A DNA stretch of 64,000 nucleotides, taken from contig NZ_CP018047.1 of NCBI RefSeq assembly GCF_002009175.1, positions 4,898,001-4,962,000 on the forward strand, in the 5' to 3' direction. The translations under genes and the position numbers were made by a program. Below are positions 45,532 through 55,396 of this stretch, piece by piece (the first letter of the stretch is position 1; every line of letters begins with the position of its first letter). Origin of the DNA: Streptomyces niveus (GTDB taxonomy: Bacteria > Actinomycetota > Actinomycetes > Streptomycetales > Streptomycetaceae). The notes beneath the pieces were generated by a model that did no database searches, had not been told where the DNA came from, and worked only from the letters and a program-made list of their open reading frames with translations.

Positions 45532-46932
45532 TCAGTCCCGTACGAGCGCGTCCGGGTGCCCGCCGCCCGACTCGGCGACGATCTCCGCCACGGTCTGCGG
45601 CGCCCGTACGGTGGCGAACCGCACCCCGTGCGTCGTCGTGTCCCTCCCCGGCGTCGTGAAGCCGTGGATACCGGGCCGGGCGAGGCTGTTGTACGCGTAG
45701 TGGTTGGCGAAGTAGTACGCGCCGGTGTCCAGCGCCGCGACGAGATCGCCCTGCTCCAGCAGCGGCAGGGGTCGGCCGGTGGCCAGGACGTCGCCCGCGA
45801 AGCACGCGGGGCCCGCGATGTCCTGGGCGACGTCCGGGCCGTCCTTGGGCCGGCCCTTGGCGTCGTACGCGGCGATGCGCAGCGGCCACGACTCCGGGTT
45901 GTAGACGGTCCGGGTGGCGATCTGCACGCCCGCGTGGGTGACGGCGACGGCACGGCCGCCGGCGGACTTCGCGTACTCGACGCGGGCCAGCACCGTGCCG
46001 TGCTTGGCGAGCAGGGAGCGGCCGAACTCGGTCACGAGCCCGTAGCGGCCGTCGAACAGGCCGGGGACGGTGGACTTCAGCAGTTGGGCGTACTCGGCGT
46101 GGGTGGGTGTCTCGTCGTCGGAGGAGAAGTTGACCGGGAGGCCGCCGCCGATGTCGATGGTGTCGACCTGCTGCCGGCCCGCCGCCGCGTTGATCTCCTC
46201 GGCCAGTTCGTGAACGGTCCGCACGCCCTCCGCCATCAGGGCGAGCGGGACGCCCTGGGAGCCGGAGTGGGTGTGCAGCCGGGTCAGCCAGGGCCGGTCC
46301 AGGAACGCCTGTACGACCCAGGCGCGGGCGCCCTCGTCGCGCAGCGCGACGCCGAACTTCGACGTGGCGGTCGCCGTGGACAGGGCGCCGATGGAGCCGC
46401 TGCCGGTCTGCGGGTTGACCCGCAGCCCGATCGGGGAGCCGGTGGGCGCCGAGTGCGTCAGCGCGTCGAGGCGGGTGAGCTCCTGCGGGTTGTCGGCGTT
46501 GACGGCGATACCGAGCGCCAGCGCCTCGCGCAGTTCGGCGGGCGTCTTGGCGGGTGAGTCGAGGACGGTGCGGTCGGGCCGGATTCCGGCGGCGCGAGCC
46601 AGCCCCAGCTCGCCGGGGCTCGCGACCTCGGCTCCGATGCCCTCGGCGTGCAGCAGACGCAGGACGGGCACCAGGGGCGCCGCCTTGACGGCGAAGGCGT
46701 GCAGCACGCGGGTGCCGGGGGCTGTGACGGCCGCGAACGCCGCGTGCAGCGCGGCGGCGGACGCGCGGACGCCCGCCACGTCGAGGAGCGCGACGACGGG
46801 GGCGGCCTCGGTGAGGAGTCCCTGCTCGACGGCGGCCAGTACGGCGAGATCGCGCCTGCCGGCGGCGTCCGCGCGCCCCTGTCCCTCGTCGTCGCTGCCT
46901 GCTTCCTCGTTCCTGCGGATGTCCTCGACCAT
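45532..46932 (-). CDS. Fold-type III PLP-dependent amino-acid decarboxylase (LysA/ODC-like)
   Basis: Enzyme of 466 aa with the alanine-racemase-like barrel followed by a beta domain. PLP-lysine region HAFAVKAAPLVPVLRLL (Lys in AVKA), EVASPGELGLARAAG, TATSKFGV, the HTHSGSQ phosphate-side motif, DIGGGLPVNF glycine loop, EFGRSLLAKHG, and the C-terminal substrate-site block GPACFAGDVLATGRPLPLLEQGD and GAYYFANHYAYNS. It resembles diaminopimelate decarboxylase, but CFAGD in place of the usual CES(G)D suggests another substrate. Start ATG 46932; the ribosome binding site is poor. Divergent from hutU across a shared inverted repeat. Confidence 0.88.
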   Translation of the reverse strand: MVEDIRRNEEAGSDDEGQGRADAAGRRDLAVLAAVEQGLLTEAAPVVALLDVAGVRASAAALHAAFAAVTAPGTRVLHAFAVKAAPLVPVLRLLHAEGIGAEVASPGELGLARAAGIRPDRTVLDSPAKTPAELREALALGIAVNADNPQELTRLDALTHSAPTGSPIGLRVNPQTGSGSIGALSTATATSKFGVALRDEGARAWVVQAFLDRPWLTRLHTHSGSQGVPLALMAEGVRTVHELAEEINAAAGRQQVDTIDIGGGLPVNFSSDDETPTHAEYAQLLKSTVPGLFDGRYGLVTEFGRSLLAKHGTVLARVEYAKSAGGRAVAVTHAGVQIATRTVYNPESWPLRIAAYDAKGRPKDGPDVAQDIAGPACFAGDVLATGRPLPLLEQGDLVAALDTGAYYFANHYAYNSLARPGIHGFTTPGRDTTTHGVRFATVRAPQTVAEIVAESGGGHPDALVRD

Positions 46933-46963
46933 GCGTGTCAGCCAATCATCCGGCCGCCGGTTA

Positions 46964-47025
46964 CTCCACTGTTGACTACATCTATTCACCCGGCGAGGAT
47001 GTGAATAGTTTGACCAACAGTGGAG
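46964..47025. promoter_or_regulatory. Divergent operator/promoter between the decarboxylase and hutU
   Basis: Nested inverted repeat. CTCCACTGTTG (46964-46974) pairs with CAACAGTGGAG (47015-47025), and CTATTCAC (46982-46989) with GTGAATAG (47001-47008), the internal spacers being 7 and 6 nt. Inside it sits a good promoter towards hutU: TTGACT (46972-46977), 17 nt, GAGGAT (46995-47000). A dimeric or tetrameric regulator bound here would block both directions. Which protein binds it is unknown. Confidence 0.75.
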
Positions 47026-47047
47026 CAGCGACGGAGGAGGCACCGCC

Positions 47048-48721
47048 ATGTCAGGACCCCGACCCGTACGGGCACCGCGCGGTACGGAACTGAGCGCCCT
47101 GGGATGGCAGCAGGAGGCCGCCCTCCGCATGCTCCAGAACAACCTCGACCCCGAGGTCGCCGAACACCCCGACCAGCTCGTCGTCTACGGCGGCACGGGC
47201 AGGGCCGCGCGGGACTGGCGCTCGTTCGACGCGATGACGCGCACGCTGCGGACGCTGAAGCAGGACGAGACGATGCTCGTCCAGTCCGGCCGGCCGGTGG
47301 GCGTGATGCAGACCCACGAGTGGGCGCCGCGCGTGCTCATCGCCAACTCCAACCTGGTCGGAGACTGGGCCAACTGGGAGGAGTTCCGGCGGCTGGAACA
47401 GCTCGGCCTCACCATGTACGGCCAGATGACCGCCGGCTCCTGGATCTACATCGGCACGCAGGGCATCCTCCAGGGCACGTACGAGACGTTCGCCGCCGTC
47501 GCCGCAAAGAAGTTCGGCGGCACCCTCGCCGGGACGATCACCCTCACCGCCGGGCTCGGCGGGATGGGCGGCGCGCAGCCGCTGGCCGTCACCATGAACG
47601 ACGGCGTCGCGATCTGTATCGACTGCGACCCGCGCGCCATCGAGCGCCGTATCGAGCACCGCTTCCTCGATGTGCGGGCCGATTCCCTGGAGCACGCCCT
47701 CCAGCTCGCCACCGAGGCCCGTGACGCGCGCCGGCCGCTCTCCATCGGGCTGCTCGGCAACGCGGCGGAACTGCTGCCCCGGATGCTCGCGGAAGGCGCG
47801 CCGGTCGACATCGTCACCGACCAGACGTCGGCGCACGACCCGCTGGCCTATCTGCCGCTCGGCGTCGACTTCGACGACATGGCGTCGTACGCCGCCGAGA
47901 AGCCGGCCGACTTCACGCTGCGGGCCCGCGAGTCCATGGCGCGGCACGTGGAGGCAATGGTCGGCTTCATGGACGCGGGCGCCGAGGTCTTCGACTACGG
48001 CAACTCCATCCGGGGCGAGGCCCAACTGGCGGGATACGAAAGGGCGTTCGCCTTCCCCGGGTTCGTACCCGCGTACATCAGGCCGCTGTTCTGCGAAGGC
48101 CGGGGGCCGTTCCGCTGGGCGGCGCTCTCCGGAGAGGCGTCGGACATCCACAAGACCGACAAGGCGATCCTGGAGCTCTTCCCCGAGGGCGACTCCCTCC
48201 AGAACGCGTCCCTGCACCGCTGGATCAAGATGGCCGGCGAACGCGTCCACTTCCAGGGCCTGCCCGCGCGTATCTGCTGGCTCGGCCTCGGCGAGCGCGA
48301 CAAGGCCGGTGAGCGCTTCAACGACATGGTCGCGAGCGGTGAACTCGCCGCGCCGGTCGTCATCGGCCGCGACCACCTGGACGCCGGGTCGGTCGCGTCC
48401 CCGTACCGCGAGACCGAGGCGATGCTCGACGGCTCGGACGCGATCGCCGACTGGCCGCTGCTGAACGCCATGGTGAACGTCGCCTCCGGCGCCACCTGGG
48501 TCTCCATCCACCACGGCGGCGGCGTCGGCATGGGCCGCTCGATCCACGCCGGCCAGGTGACGGTCGCCGACGGTACGGAACTGGCCGGCGACAAGATCCG
48601 CCGCGTCCTGACGAACGACCCGGCCATGGGCGTCATCCGGCACGTCGACGCCGGCTACGACCTCGCGGAGTCGGCCGCCACCGATCGCGGCGTCCGCGTC
48701 CCGATGCGGGAGGGCGAGTGA
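47048..48721 (+). CDS. hutU: Urocanate hydratase
   Basis: NAD+-dependent urocanase of 557 aa, the normal length, converting urocanate to imidazolonepropionate in histidine breakdown. Recognisable blocks include [108 protein letters not shown] and the C-terminal [17 protein letters not shown]. Ribosome binding site GGAGGAGG 7 nt before ATG 47048. First of four overlapping genes (hutU, M20 amidohydrolase, hutF, hutI). Histidine ammonia-lyase itself is not recognised among them. Confidence 0.97.
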   Translation: MSGPRPVRAPRGTELSALGWQQEAALRMLQNNLDPEVAEHPDQLVVYGGTGRAARDWRSFDAMTRTLRTLKQDETMLVQSGRPVGVMQTHEWAPRVLIANSNLVGDWANWEEFRRLEQLGLTMYGQMTAGSWIYIGTQGILQGTYETFAAVAAKKFGGTLAGTITLTAGLGGMGGAQPLAVTMNDGVAICIDCDPRAIERRIEHRFLDVRADSLEHALQLATEARDARRPLSIGLLGNAAELLPRMLAEGAPVDIVTDQTSAHDPLAYLPLGVDFDDMASYAAEKPADFTLRARESMARHVEAMVGFMDAGAEVFDYGNSIRGEAQLAGYERAFAFPGFVPAYIRPLFCEGRGPFRWAALSGEASDIHKTDKAILELFPEGDSLQNASLHRWIKMAGERVHFQGLPARICWLGLGERDKAGERFNDMVASGELAAPVVIGRDHLDAGSVASPYRETEAMLDGSDAIADWPLLNAMVNVASGATWVSIHHGGGVGMGRSIHAGQVTVADGTELAGDKIRRVLTNDPAMGVIRHVDAGYDLAESAATDRGVRVPMREGE

Positions 48722-49950
48722 GCCCGACCACCGTCCCGGCCACCGGGTCCTTCCAGGAGATGTGGCGGGAGCTCGCGCCCATCGGGCGGGACGCCGGCAG
48801 CCGGGGATACCGGCGTTACGCGTGGACCGCTGCCGACCGGGAGTGCCGGGAGTGGTTCCAGGGGCAGGCCGAGGCGCGGGGGCTGGTCTACGAGACCGAC
48901 CGGAACGGCAATCAGTGGGCGTGGCTCGGTGACCCCCACGGCGGGGACGCCGTCGTCGTCGGGTCGCATCTGGACTCCGTACCCGACGGCGGCGCCTTCG
49001 ACGGGCCGCTCGGCGTGGTGTCCTCCTTCGCCGCGCTCGACGAACTCCGCCGCCGGGGAGCCGGGTTCACCCGGCCGGTCGCCGTCACCAACTTCGGTGA
49101 CGAGGAGGGCGCCCGCTTCGGGCTCGCCTGTGTCGGCTCCCGGCTCGCCGCCGGGCAGCTCGGTGTCGCGCAGGCGCACGCCCTGTGCGACGGCGACGGC
49201 GTCTCCCTGCCGCGCGCCATGGAGGCGGCCGGGTACGACCCGGACGCCATCGGGCCCGACCCCGAACGCCTCGCCCGGATCGGCGCGTTCGTCGAACTGC
49301 ACGTCGAGCAGGGGCGGGCGCTCGACCTGACCGGTGACCCCGTCGGTATCGCCTCCTCCATCTGGCCGCACGGCCGCTGGCGTTTCGACTTCCACGGCGA
49401 GGCCAACCACGCCGGCACCACCCGTCTCGCCGACCGCCGCGACCCGATGCTCAGCTACGCGCAGACCGTCATCGCCGCCCGCCGCGAGGCGGAACTCGCC
49501 GGGGCGCTCGCCACCTTCGGCAAGATCGCCGTCGAACCCAACGGCGTCAACGCCATCCCCTCCCTCGTACGCGGCTGGCTCGACTCCCGCGCCGCCGACC
49601 AGCCCACCCTGGACACCGTCGTCACCGCGATCGAGGCGGCGGCCCGCGAGCACGCCGAGCGCGCGGGCATCGACCTGCGGGTCGTACGGGAGTCCTTCAC
49701 GCCCGTCGTCGAGTTCGCGCACGCCCTGCGCGACGAGCTCGGCAGGATCCTCGGCGGCCGGCTCCCCGTACTCGGCACGGGCGCCGGTCACGACGCGGGT
49801 ATTTTGTCCGGATCCATTCCGACCGCCATGCTGTTCGTACGGAACCCCACCGGCGTCTCGCACTCCCCGGCCGAATTCGCGGCCGAGGACGACTGTGTGG
49901 CCGGGGTCCTCGCACTCGCCGACGTACTGGAAGGGCTGGCGTGCACGTGA
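48718..49950 (+). CDS. M20 amidohydrolase (allantoate/N-carbamoyl amidohydrolase type), hut operon
   Basis: Zn-dependent M20/M28 amidase of 410 aa. Metal ligands in [22 protein letters not shown] (His, Asp), [17 protein letters not shown] (Glu-Glu) and [10 protein letters not shown] (His), and the dimerisation-domain loop [15 protein letters not shown]. The C-terminal metal-proximal block is GAGHDAGIL ... SHSPAEF. By sequence it would be called allantoate amidohydrolase, but it is embedded between hutU and hutF (4-bp and 10-bp overlaps) and no HutG is seen. It is therefore a good candidate for the N-formylglutamate hydrolysing step. That role is inference. Confidence 0.88.
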   Translation: MSPTTVPATGSFQEMWRELAPIGRDAGSRGYRRYAWTAADRECREWFQGQAEARGLVYETDRNGNQWAWLGDPHGGDAVVVGSHLDSVPDGGAFDGPLGVVSSFAALDELRRRGAGFTRPVAVTNFGDEEGARFGLACVGSRLAAGQLGVAQAHALCDGDGVSLPRAMEAAGYDPDAIGPDPERLARIGAFVELHVEQGRALDLTGDPVGIASSIWPHGRWRFDFHGEANHAGTTRLADRRDPMLSYAQTVIAARREAELAGALATFGKIAVEPNGVNAIPSLVRGWLDSRAADQPTLDTVVTAIEAAAREHAERAGIDLRVVRESFTPVVEFAHALRDELGRILGGRLPVLGTGAGHDAGILSGSIPTAMLFVRNPTGVSHSPAEFAAEDDCVAGVLALADVLEGLACT

Positions 49951-51308
49951 CCACGTACTGGCTGGAGCACGCCTGGCTCGACACGCACGTCGAACCCGGC
50001 GTGACCGTGACCGTCGCCGACGGCCGGATCACCGGCGTCCACACCGGGGACGACACCCCGCCGCCCGGCGCAACGGCCCTGCGCGGAATCACGCTCCCCG
50101 GCCTGGCCAACACCCACTCGCACGCCTTCCACCGCGCGCTGCGCGGCAAGGTCCAGGTCGGCTCCGGCACCTTCTGGACCTGGCGCGAGATGATGTACCG
50201 GGCCGCGGCCAGGCTCACCCCGGACAACTACCACGCGCTCGCCCGCGCGGTGTACGCCGAGATGGCGCTTGCCGGTATCACCGCCGTCGGCGAATTCCAC
50301 TATCTGCACCACGCCCCCGGCGGAACGCCCTACGACAATCCCAACGCGATGGGCGAGGCGCTGATCGCCGCCGCCGCCGACGCCGGGATCCGGATCACCC
50401 TCCTCGACACCGCCTATCTCTCCTCCGGCATCTCCAAGCGCCGCGGCGGCAAGCCCCCGGACCGCCACCAGGTCCGCTTCTCCGACGGCACCGCACACGC
50501 CTGGGCGGAACGTGTGTCCGACCTCGCGGCCCGGTACGCCAAGGACGACGACCATGTGCGGATCGGGGCCGCCATCCACTCCGTACGCGCCGTGCCCGCC
50601 GAGCAGCTGTCCACCGTCGCCGAATGGGCCGAGGCCCATCAGGCCCCGCTCCATGTCCATCTCTCCGAACAGACCGCCGAGAACGACGCCTGCCTCGCCA
50701 CCCACGGCCGCACCCCCGCCCGTCTCCTCGCCGACAACGGCGTCCTCGGCCCCCGCACCACCGGGGTCCACAACACCCACCTCACCGACGAGGACATCGC
50801 CCTGCTGGGCTCCACCCGCACCGGCACCTGCATGTGTCCCACCACGGAACGCGACCTCGCCGACGGCATCGGCCCCGCCGCACGCCTCCAGCTCGCCGGC
50901 TCCCCGCTGTCGCTCGGCAGCGACAGCCACGCCGTGATCGACATCCTCGAAGAGGCCCGCGCCCTGGAACTCAACGAACGCCTGCGCTCCCGCACGCGCG
51001 GCCACTGGACGGCCGCCGCGCTCGTCACCGCCGCCACGGCCGACGGCCACGCGGCCCTCGGCAGGCCCGAAGGGGGCCGCATCGAGCGCGGCGCGCTCGC
51101 CGACCTCGTCACCGTCGCCCTGGACTCCGTCAGAACAGTGGGGCAAGTACCCCGACTGGGCGCGGAGATCGCCGTATTCGCCGCGACGGCCGCCGACGTG
51201 CGCCACACGATCGTGGCCGGCCGCCATCTCGTACGCGACGGTGCGCACACCCTGATCCCCGACGTGCCAGAAGCACTCGCCCGGTCGATCGCGGCCGTAC
51301 GCGGCTGA
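49941..51308 (+). CDS. hutF: Formimidoylglutamate deiminase
   Basis: Amidohydrolase-superfamily enzyme of 455 aa that deaminates N-formimidoyl-L-glutamate to N-formylglutamate. Metal-binding [13 protein letters not shown] (HxH), the HutF block [34 protein letters not shown], the barrel His in [18 protein letters not shown] and catalytic Asp in [16 protein letters not shown]. Start GTG 49941 (5 nt after GAAGGG), with GTG 49947 as alternative; both overlap the preceding stop. Third gene of the hut operon. It commits this organism to the five-step route via formylglutamate. Confidence 0.94.
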   Translation: MHVTTYWLEHAWLDTHVEPGVTVTVADGRITGVHTGDDTPPPGATALRGITLPGLANTHSHAFHRALRGKVQVGSGTFWTWREMMYRAAARLTPDNYHALARAVYAEMALAGITAVGEFHYLHHAPGGTPYDNPNAMGEALIAAAADAGIRITLLDTAYLSSGISKRRGGKPPDRHQVRFSDGTAHAWAERVSDLAARYAKDDDHVRIGAAIHSVRAVPAEQLSTVAEWAEAHQAPLHVHLSEQTAENDACLATHGRTPARLLADNGVLGPRTTGVHNTHLTDEDIALLGSTRTGTCMCPTTERDLADGIGPAARLQLAGSPLSLGSDSHAVIDILEEARALELNERLRSRTRGHWTAAALVTAATADGHAALGRPEGGRIERGALADLVTVALDSVRTVGQVPRLGAEIAVFAATAADVRHTIVAGRHLVRDGAHTLIPDVPEALARSIAAVRG

Positions 51309-51325
51309 AGGAGAGCGCCCCCACG

Positions 51326-52558
51326 ATGACATCCACGAACGCACACATCACACCCGCGAACAGGCCCGCGAGCACACCCGCGAACACGCCCACCACCGCC
51401 ATCACCAACATCGCCGCTCTGGTCACCAACGACCCCTCCCTCGGTGATGGATCCCCCATCGGTCTGATCCAGGACGCGGCCGTCGTCATCGGCGGCGACC
51501 GCGTCGTCTGGGTCGGTGAATCAAGCAAAGCACCCGCCACTGACAACGCGGTCGACGCGGGCGGCCGGGCCGCCGTCCCCGGCTTCGTCGACTCCCACTC
51601 CCACCTCGTCTTCGCGGGCGACCGCACCCAGGAGTTCAACGCCCGCATGTCGGGCCGCCCCTACTCCGCCGGCGGCATCCGCACCACCGTCGCCGCGACC
51701 CGCGCCGCCACTGACGACGAGCTGAGCGCCAACGTCGCGAAGTACCTGGCGGAGGGCCTCCGCCAGGGCACCACCACCCAGGAGACCAAGTCCGGCTACG
51801 GCCTCACCGTCGCCGACGAGGCACGCGCGCTGCGCGTCGCGGCCCGGCACACGGACGAGGTCACCTACCTCGGCGCCCACATCGTCGCGCCCGAACTCGC
51901 CGACGACCCCGCCGCCTACGTCGCTCTCGTCACCGGCGACATGCTCGACGCCTGTGCCCCGTACGCCCGTTGGGTCGACGTCTTCTGCGAGAAGGGCGCC
52001 TTCGACGGCGACCAGGCGCGCGCGATCCTCACCGCGGGCACGGCGAAGGGCCTGGTCCCGCGCGTCCACGCCAACCAGTTGTCGTACGGTCCCGGCGTTC
52101 AGCTCGCCGTCGAGCTGGACGCCGCGTCCGCCGACCACTGCACCCACCTCACCGACGCGGACATCGACGCGCTCGCCCACTCGCGCACGGTCGCGACGCT
52201 GCTGCCCGGCGCCGAGTTCTCCACCCGCGCCCGGTGGCCGGACGCCCGCCGGCTGCTCGACGCGGGCGCCACGGTCGCGCTGTCCACCGACTGCAACCCC
52301 GGCTCGTCGTTCACCTCGTCGATGGCCTTCTGCATCGCCCTCGCCGTACGTGACATGGGGATGACGCCCGACGAGGCGATCTGGTCGGCCACGGCGGGCG
52401 GCGCCGCCGCTCTGCGCCGCACGGACGTCGGACGCCTCGCACCCGGCGCCCGCGCCGACCTCGTCCTGCTCGACGCCCCGAGCCATGTCCATCTCGCCTA
52501 CCGGCCGGGAGTCCCGCTGACCCACGCGGTCTGGCGGGCCGGCGAACGCGTCCGCTAG
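51326..52558 (+). CDS. hutI: Imidazolonepropionase
   Basis: Amidohydrolase-superfamily enzyme of 410 aa that opens the imidazolone ring to give N-formimidoylglutamate. Metal site [20 protein letters not shown], substrate loop [18 protein letters not shown]-like [41 protein letters not shown], and the terminal Asp in [16 protein letters not shown]. The N-terminus has an unusual Thr/Ala/Pro/Asn-rich stretch ([20 protein letters not shown]) before the conserved part. ATG 51326 follows GAAGGAGAG. Last gene of the hut operon; a strong terminator follows. Confidence 0.95.
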   Translation: MTSTNAHITPANRPASTPANTPTTAITNIAALVTNDPSLGDGSPIGLIQDAAVVIGGDRVVWVGESSKAPATDNAVDAGGRAAVPGFVDSHSHLVFAGDRTQEFNARMSGRPYSAGGIRTTVAATRAATDDELSANVAKYLAEGLRQGTTTQETKSGYGLTVADEARALRVAARHTDEVTYLGAHIVAPELADDPAAYVALVTGDMLDACAPYARWVDVFCEKGAFDGDQARAILTAGTAKGLVPRVHANQLSYGPGVQLAVELDAASADHCTHLTDADIDALAHSRTVATLLPGAEFSTRARWPDARRLLDAGATVALSTDCNPGSSFTSSMAFCIALAVRDMGMTPDEAIWSATAGGAAALRRTDVGRLAPGARADLVLLDAPSHVHLAYRPGVPLTHAVWRAGERVR

Positions 52559-52588
52559 AGCCGTTGGAACGGCCCCGGAACGCGCGAA

Positions 52589-52626
52589 CCCCGGCGGCGG
52601 GCAAGGGACTTGCCGCGCCGCCGGGG
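52589..52626. terminator. Bidirectional terminator, hutI / GH16
   Basis: CCCCGGCGGCGGGCAAG (52589-52605) pairs with CTTGCC-g-CGCCGCCGGGG (52609-52626): 17 bp, one bulge, 3-nt loop. It lies between convergent genes. Confidence 0.85.
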
Positions 52627-52651
52627 CCGCCGGATCAGGAGTGCGTCACCG

Positions 52652-53929
52652 CTACGCGTTCACCGACCACTTCTGGTTGGCCGCGCCCGTACACGTCCAG
52701 ATCTGGGCCCGTGCCCCGTTGACCGACGCGCCGCCGGTCACGTCCATGCATTTGTCCGCCTGGATGTTCACGACATCGTTCGCACCCGACACCGCCCAGC
52801 GCTGATTGCCGGTGCCCGCGCAATCCCAGAGCTGGAGCTGCGCGCCGTTCGCGGTGCTGTTGTCCTTCACGTCCAGGCACTTGCCGAGCGCCCGCAGCGA
52901 GTCGTTGGCGCCCCGGCTCCACTGCTGCGCGGCCGAGCCGTTGCAGTCGTAGAGCTGAACAGGCGTCCCGTTGGCGGGATTCGCCGCCGCGACGTCCAGG
53001 CACTTGCCGCCGAGACCGGTGATGGAGCCGCCGGTGCCTCCGCCGCCGTCGGTGGTGACCCGCACGTAGTCGACGGTCAGGGTGCTCGGGAAGGGCGTGC
53101 TGCCGTTGGGGTCGCCGGGCCAGTAGCCGCCCACGGCCAGGTTGAGGATCAGGAAGAACGGCTTGTTGAACACCCATTCCCGGCCGCCGAGATCGGCGGG
53201 CGTCCGGGTCTGGAAGACGTTGCCGTCGACCGACCAGCGGATGGAGTTGGGTGACCAGTCGATCGCGAAGGTGTGGAAGGCGTCGGCGAACGCCTGGCCG
53301 CCGGGGAGGGTGTAGCCGGCGCCGATGCCGCCCGAGCCCGAGTAACCGGGACCGTGCAGGGTGCCGTGGACCGTGCCGGGCTCGAAGCCGACGTTCTCCA
53401 TGATGTCGATCTCGCCGCTGTTGGGCCAGCCGACCTGGCCCATGTTGTTGCCGAGCATCCAGAACGCGGGCCACATGCCCTGGCCGCGCGGGATCTTCAT
53501 CCGGGCCTCGACCCGGCCGTACTGCGCCGTGAACTTGCCCGCCGTGTTGAGCCGTGCGGAGGTGTACTCGCAACGGCCGTACCAACACTGGTAGTTGCCG
53601 GGGTTGTCCTTGCGGGCGGTGATGACGAGATTGCCCTGGCCGTCGAGGGCGGCGTTGTTGTTGCCCGCCGTGTAGTACTGCCGCTCGTGGTTGTTGACGT
53701 TGTCGCCGGTCTCGATCTGCCATCTACCGCCGTTGACGGCCGATCCGGCGGGTCCGTCGAAGTTCTCGTCGAACGTCACGGCCATGGGCGCGGCGCTCTC
53801 GGCGCTCGCGGCGGCGGCGCGGGGCTCGGGGGTGGGCGCCGCTCCGGCGGGCCCGGCGGTGGCCACGCTCGTACAGCAGAGAAGAGCCAGGGCGTACAGC
53901 GTCACACGACGCCGCAGGGGGGTTCGCAC
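52652..53929 (-). CDS. Secreted GH16 glucanase with ricin-type (CBM13) domain
   Basis: Exported glycoside hydrolase of 425 aa. Signal peptide at 1-~31 (LYALALLCCTSVATAGPAGAA). GH16 domain at ~50-290 with catalytic motif GEIDIMENVG (Glu173 nucleophile, Asp175, Glu178 acid/base) and flanking MWPAFWMLGNN. A short Gly linker leads to a ricin-type beta-trefoil (~300-425) with three QxW repeats (QQWSRG, QRWAVS, QKWSVN). The ExDxxE spacing is that of beta-1,3(-1,4)-glucanases, so fungal or plant beta-glucan is the likely substrate. Start GTG 53929 with a weak ribosome binding site. It is isolated between a terminator and its own promoter. Confidence 0.95.
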   Translation of the reverse strand: MRTPLRRRVTLYALALLCCTSVATAGPAGAAPTPEPRAAAASAESAAPMAVTFDENFDGPAGSAVNGGRWQIETGDNVNNHERQYYTAGNNNAALDGQGNLVITARKDNPGNYQCWYGRCEYTSARLNTAGKFTAQYGRVEARMKIPRGQGMWPAFWMLGNNMGQVGWPNSGEIDIMENVGFEPGTVHGTLHGPGYSGSGGIGAGYTLPGGQAFADAFHTFAIDWSPNSIRWSVDGNVFQTRTPADLGGREWVFNKPFFLILNLAVGGYWPGDPNGSTPFPSTLTVDYVRVTTDGGGGTGGSITGLGGKCLDVAAANPANGTPVQLYDCNGSAAQQWSRGANDSLRALGKCLDVKDNSTANGAQLQLWDCAGTGNQRWAVSGANDVVNIQADKCMDVTGGASVNGARAQIWTCTGAANQKWSVNA

Positions 53930-54123
53930 AGGTCATCACTTCACTTCTTGTGGAGGCATGAGCATGACATTCGGGGCGATTGAACGCGGGGTTGGACCCC
54001 CGTTATTTCAATACTTGATTTAAGGGAGGCCGGGAGGGGCCGTCAAGGCGTTGGTATGGACCAAACTTCCTGACTGCCCGTCACCCGACCTCCCCCGGTG
54101 CGGCCTCCACCGCCCCTTGGCAA
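53930..54123. promoter_or_regulatory. GH16 promoter region
   Basis: A 194-nt gap. It includes a notably A/T-rich patch (GTTATTTCAATACTTGATTTAA, about 54001-54022) flanked by GGTTGGACCCCCG, which probably holds the GH16 promoter and a regulator site. No terminator is clearly seen for the P450 gene ending at 54124. Confidence 0.4.
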
Positions 54124-55386
54124 CTACCGCAAGGTGACCGGGAGTTGCTGCACGCTGTTGCCCACGAAGCTCGCGTGGCGCGGCAGTTCCGCCTCCGTGA
54201 CCGCGACGTCCAGGTTCGGGAAGCGCGTGAACAGCCGCTCCAGCGCGATCGTCGCCTCCATCCGGGCCAGCGACGACCCCAGACAGAAGTGGGCGCCGTG
54301 CCCGAGCGAGAGATGGCGCGTGGCCGAACCCGTGTACCGGGTGAGGTCGAACACGTCCGCGTCCTCACCGTGCGCCGCCTTGTCGCGGCCCGCCGCCGAG
54401 TAGCCCGCGAGCACCGGCGTCCCCCGCGGGATCACCGTGCCGTCCACGGTCAGGTCACGGATCGGGTAGCGGAACGGGAAGAAGCTCACCGGGCTGTCCC
54501 AGCGCAGGGTCTCCTCGACCACGTCCGACCAACTCGCCTTGCCGTACAGGACCAGTTCGAGCTGATCGCGGTGGCGGCACAGCGCCCGTACCGCGTTGGT
54601 GATCAGATTGAGCGTCGTCTCGTGCCCCGCGATGATCATCAGCAGCAGGGTGCCGATGAGTTCGTGCCCGCTCAGCCGGTCGCCGTCCTCCTCGCGCGCG
54701 GCGATCAGCGCGCTCGTCAGGTCCTCGCCGGGCTTCTCGGTACGGGAGGCGGCCACCGCGCTCAGTACGGCCACGATGTCCCTGTTGGCGGCCATCGCGT
54801 CCTCGGGCGCGATGTCGGTCGCGACGATCTGGTTCGACAGGTGGTGCAACTGGTCCTGGTACTCCGCGTCCACGCCCAGCAGTTCACAGATCACGCCCAT
54901 CGGCAGCGGCAGCGCGAAGTGCTCGCGGAGGTCGACGGCCTTCTTCCCGTCGTCGCCGGCCACCTCCAGAGCGTCCAGCAGCTCCGCCGTCACCTCCTCC
55001 ACCCGGCCTCGCAGGGCCTCCACCCGCCGCGTCGTGAAGGCCTTGCTCACCAGCGAGCGCAGCCGCCGGTGGTCGTCGCCGTCCGCCGTCGTCATGCCCT
55101 GCACGGTCGCGAACGTCTTCAGCGGCCACCCGTCGGGGATCAGCCCTTCTTGCAGCGCCGTGAAGTGCGTGGCGCCCTTCGCGACATCGGGGTGGGACAG
55201 GAACTCCTTCAGCGCGTCGTGCCCGATGACGGCCATGGCCTCGACATCACCGGGGAGTACGACGGGGGCCACCGCGCCCCGCGCGAGCAGGCGCGCGTTC
55301 GCGGCGTGCGGGCAGCCGCCGGACGGATCCATCCGGTGCGGCGCGGTGCCGGGCGTCTCGGGGGTGGTACTCGGCTCGGGGCTCAA
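54124..55386 (-). CDS. Conservon cytochrome P450, CYP154-like
   Basis: P450 of about 420 aa, second P450 of the conservon. I-helix LLMIIAGHETTLNL, K-helix EETLRWDSP with intact ExxR, haem loop LGHGAHFCLGSSLARME. MDPSGGCPH near the N-terminus is a feature of CYP154-type proteins. Start TTG 55386 is chosen because GAGGAG lies 6 nt upstream and the preceding gene ends 10 bp before; GTG 55422 has no ribosome binding site. CYP154 and CYP157 genes usually travel together at the end of Streptomyces conservons. Substrate unknown. Confidence 0.9.
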   Translation of the reverse strand: MSPEPSTTPETPGTAPHRMDPSGGCPHAANARLLARGAVAPVVLPGDVEAMAVIGHDALKEFLSHPDVAKGATHFTALQEGLIPDGWPLKTFATVQGMTTADGDDHRRLRSLVSKAFTTRRVEALRGRVEEVTAELLDALEVAGDDGKKAVDLREHFALPLPMGVICELLGVDAEYQDQLHHLSNQIVATDIAPEDAMAANRDIVAVLSAVAASRTEKPGEDLTSALIAAREEDGDRLSGHELIGTLLLMIIAGHETTLNLITNAVRALCRHRDQLELVLYGKASWSDVVEETLRWDSPVSFFPFRYPIRDLTVDGTVIPRGTPVLAGYSAAGRDKAAHGEDADVFDLTRYTGSATRHLSLGHGAHFCLGSSLARMEATIALERLFTRFPNLDVAVTEAELPRHASFVGNSVQQLPVTLR

Positions 55387-55396
55387 CAGGCTCTCC

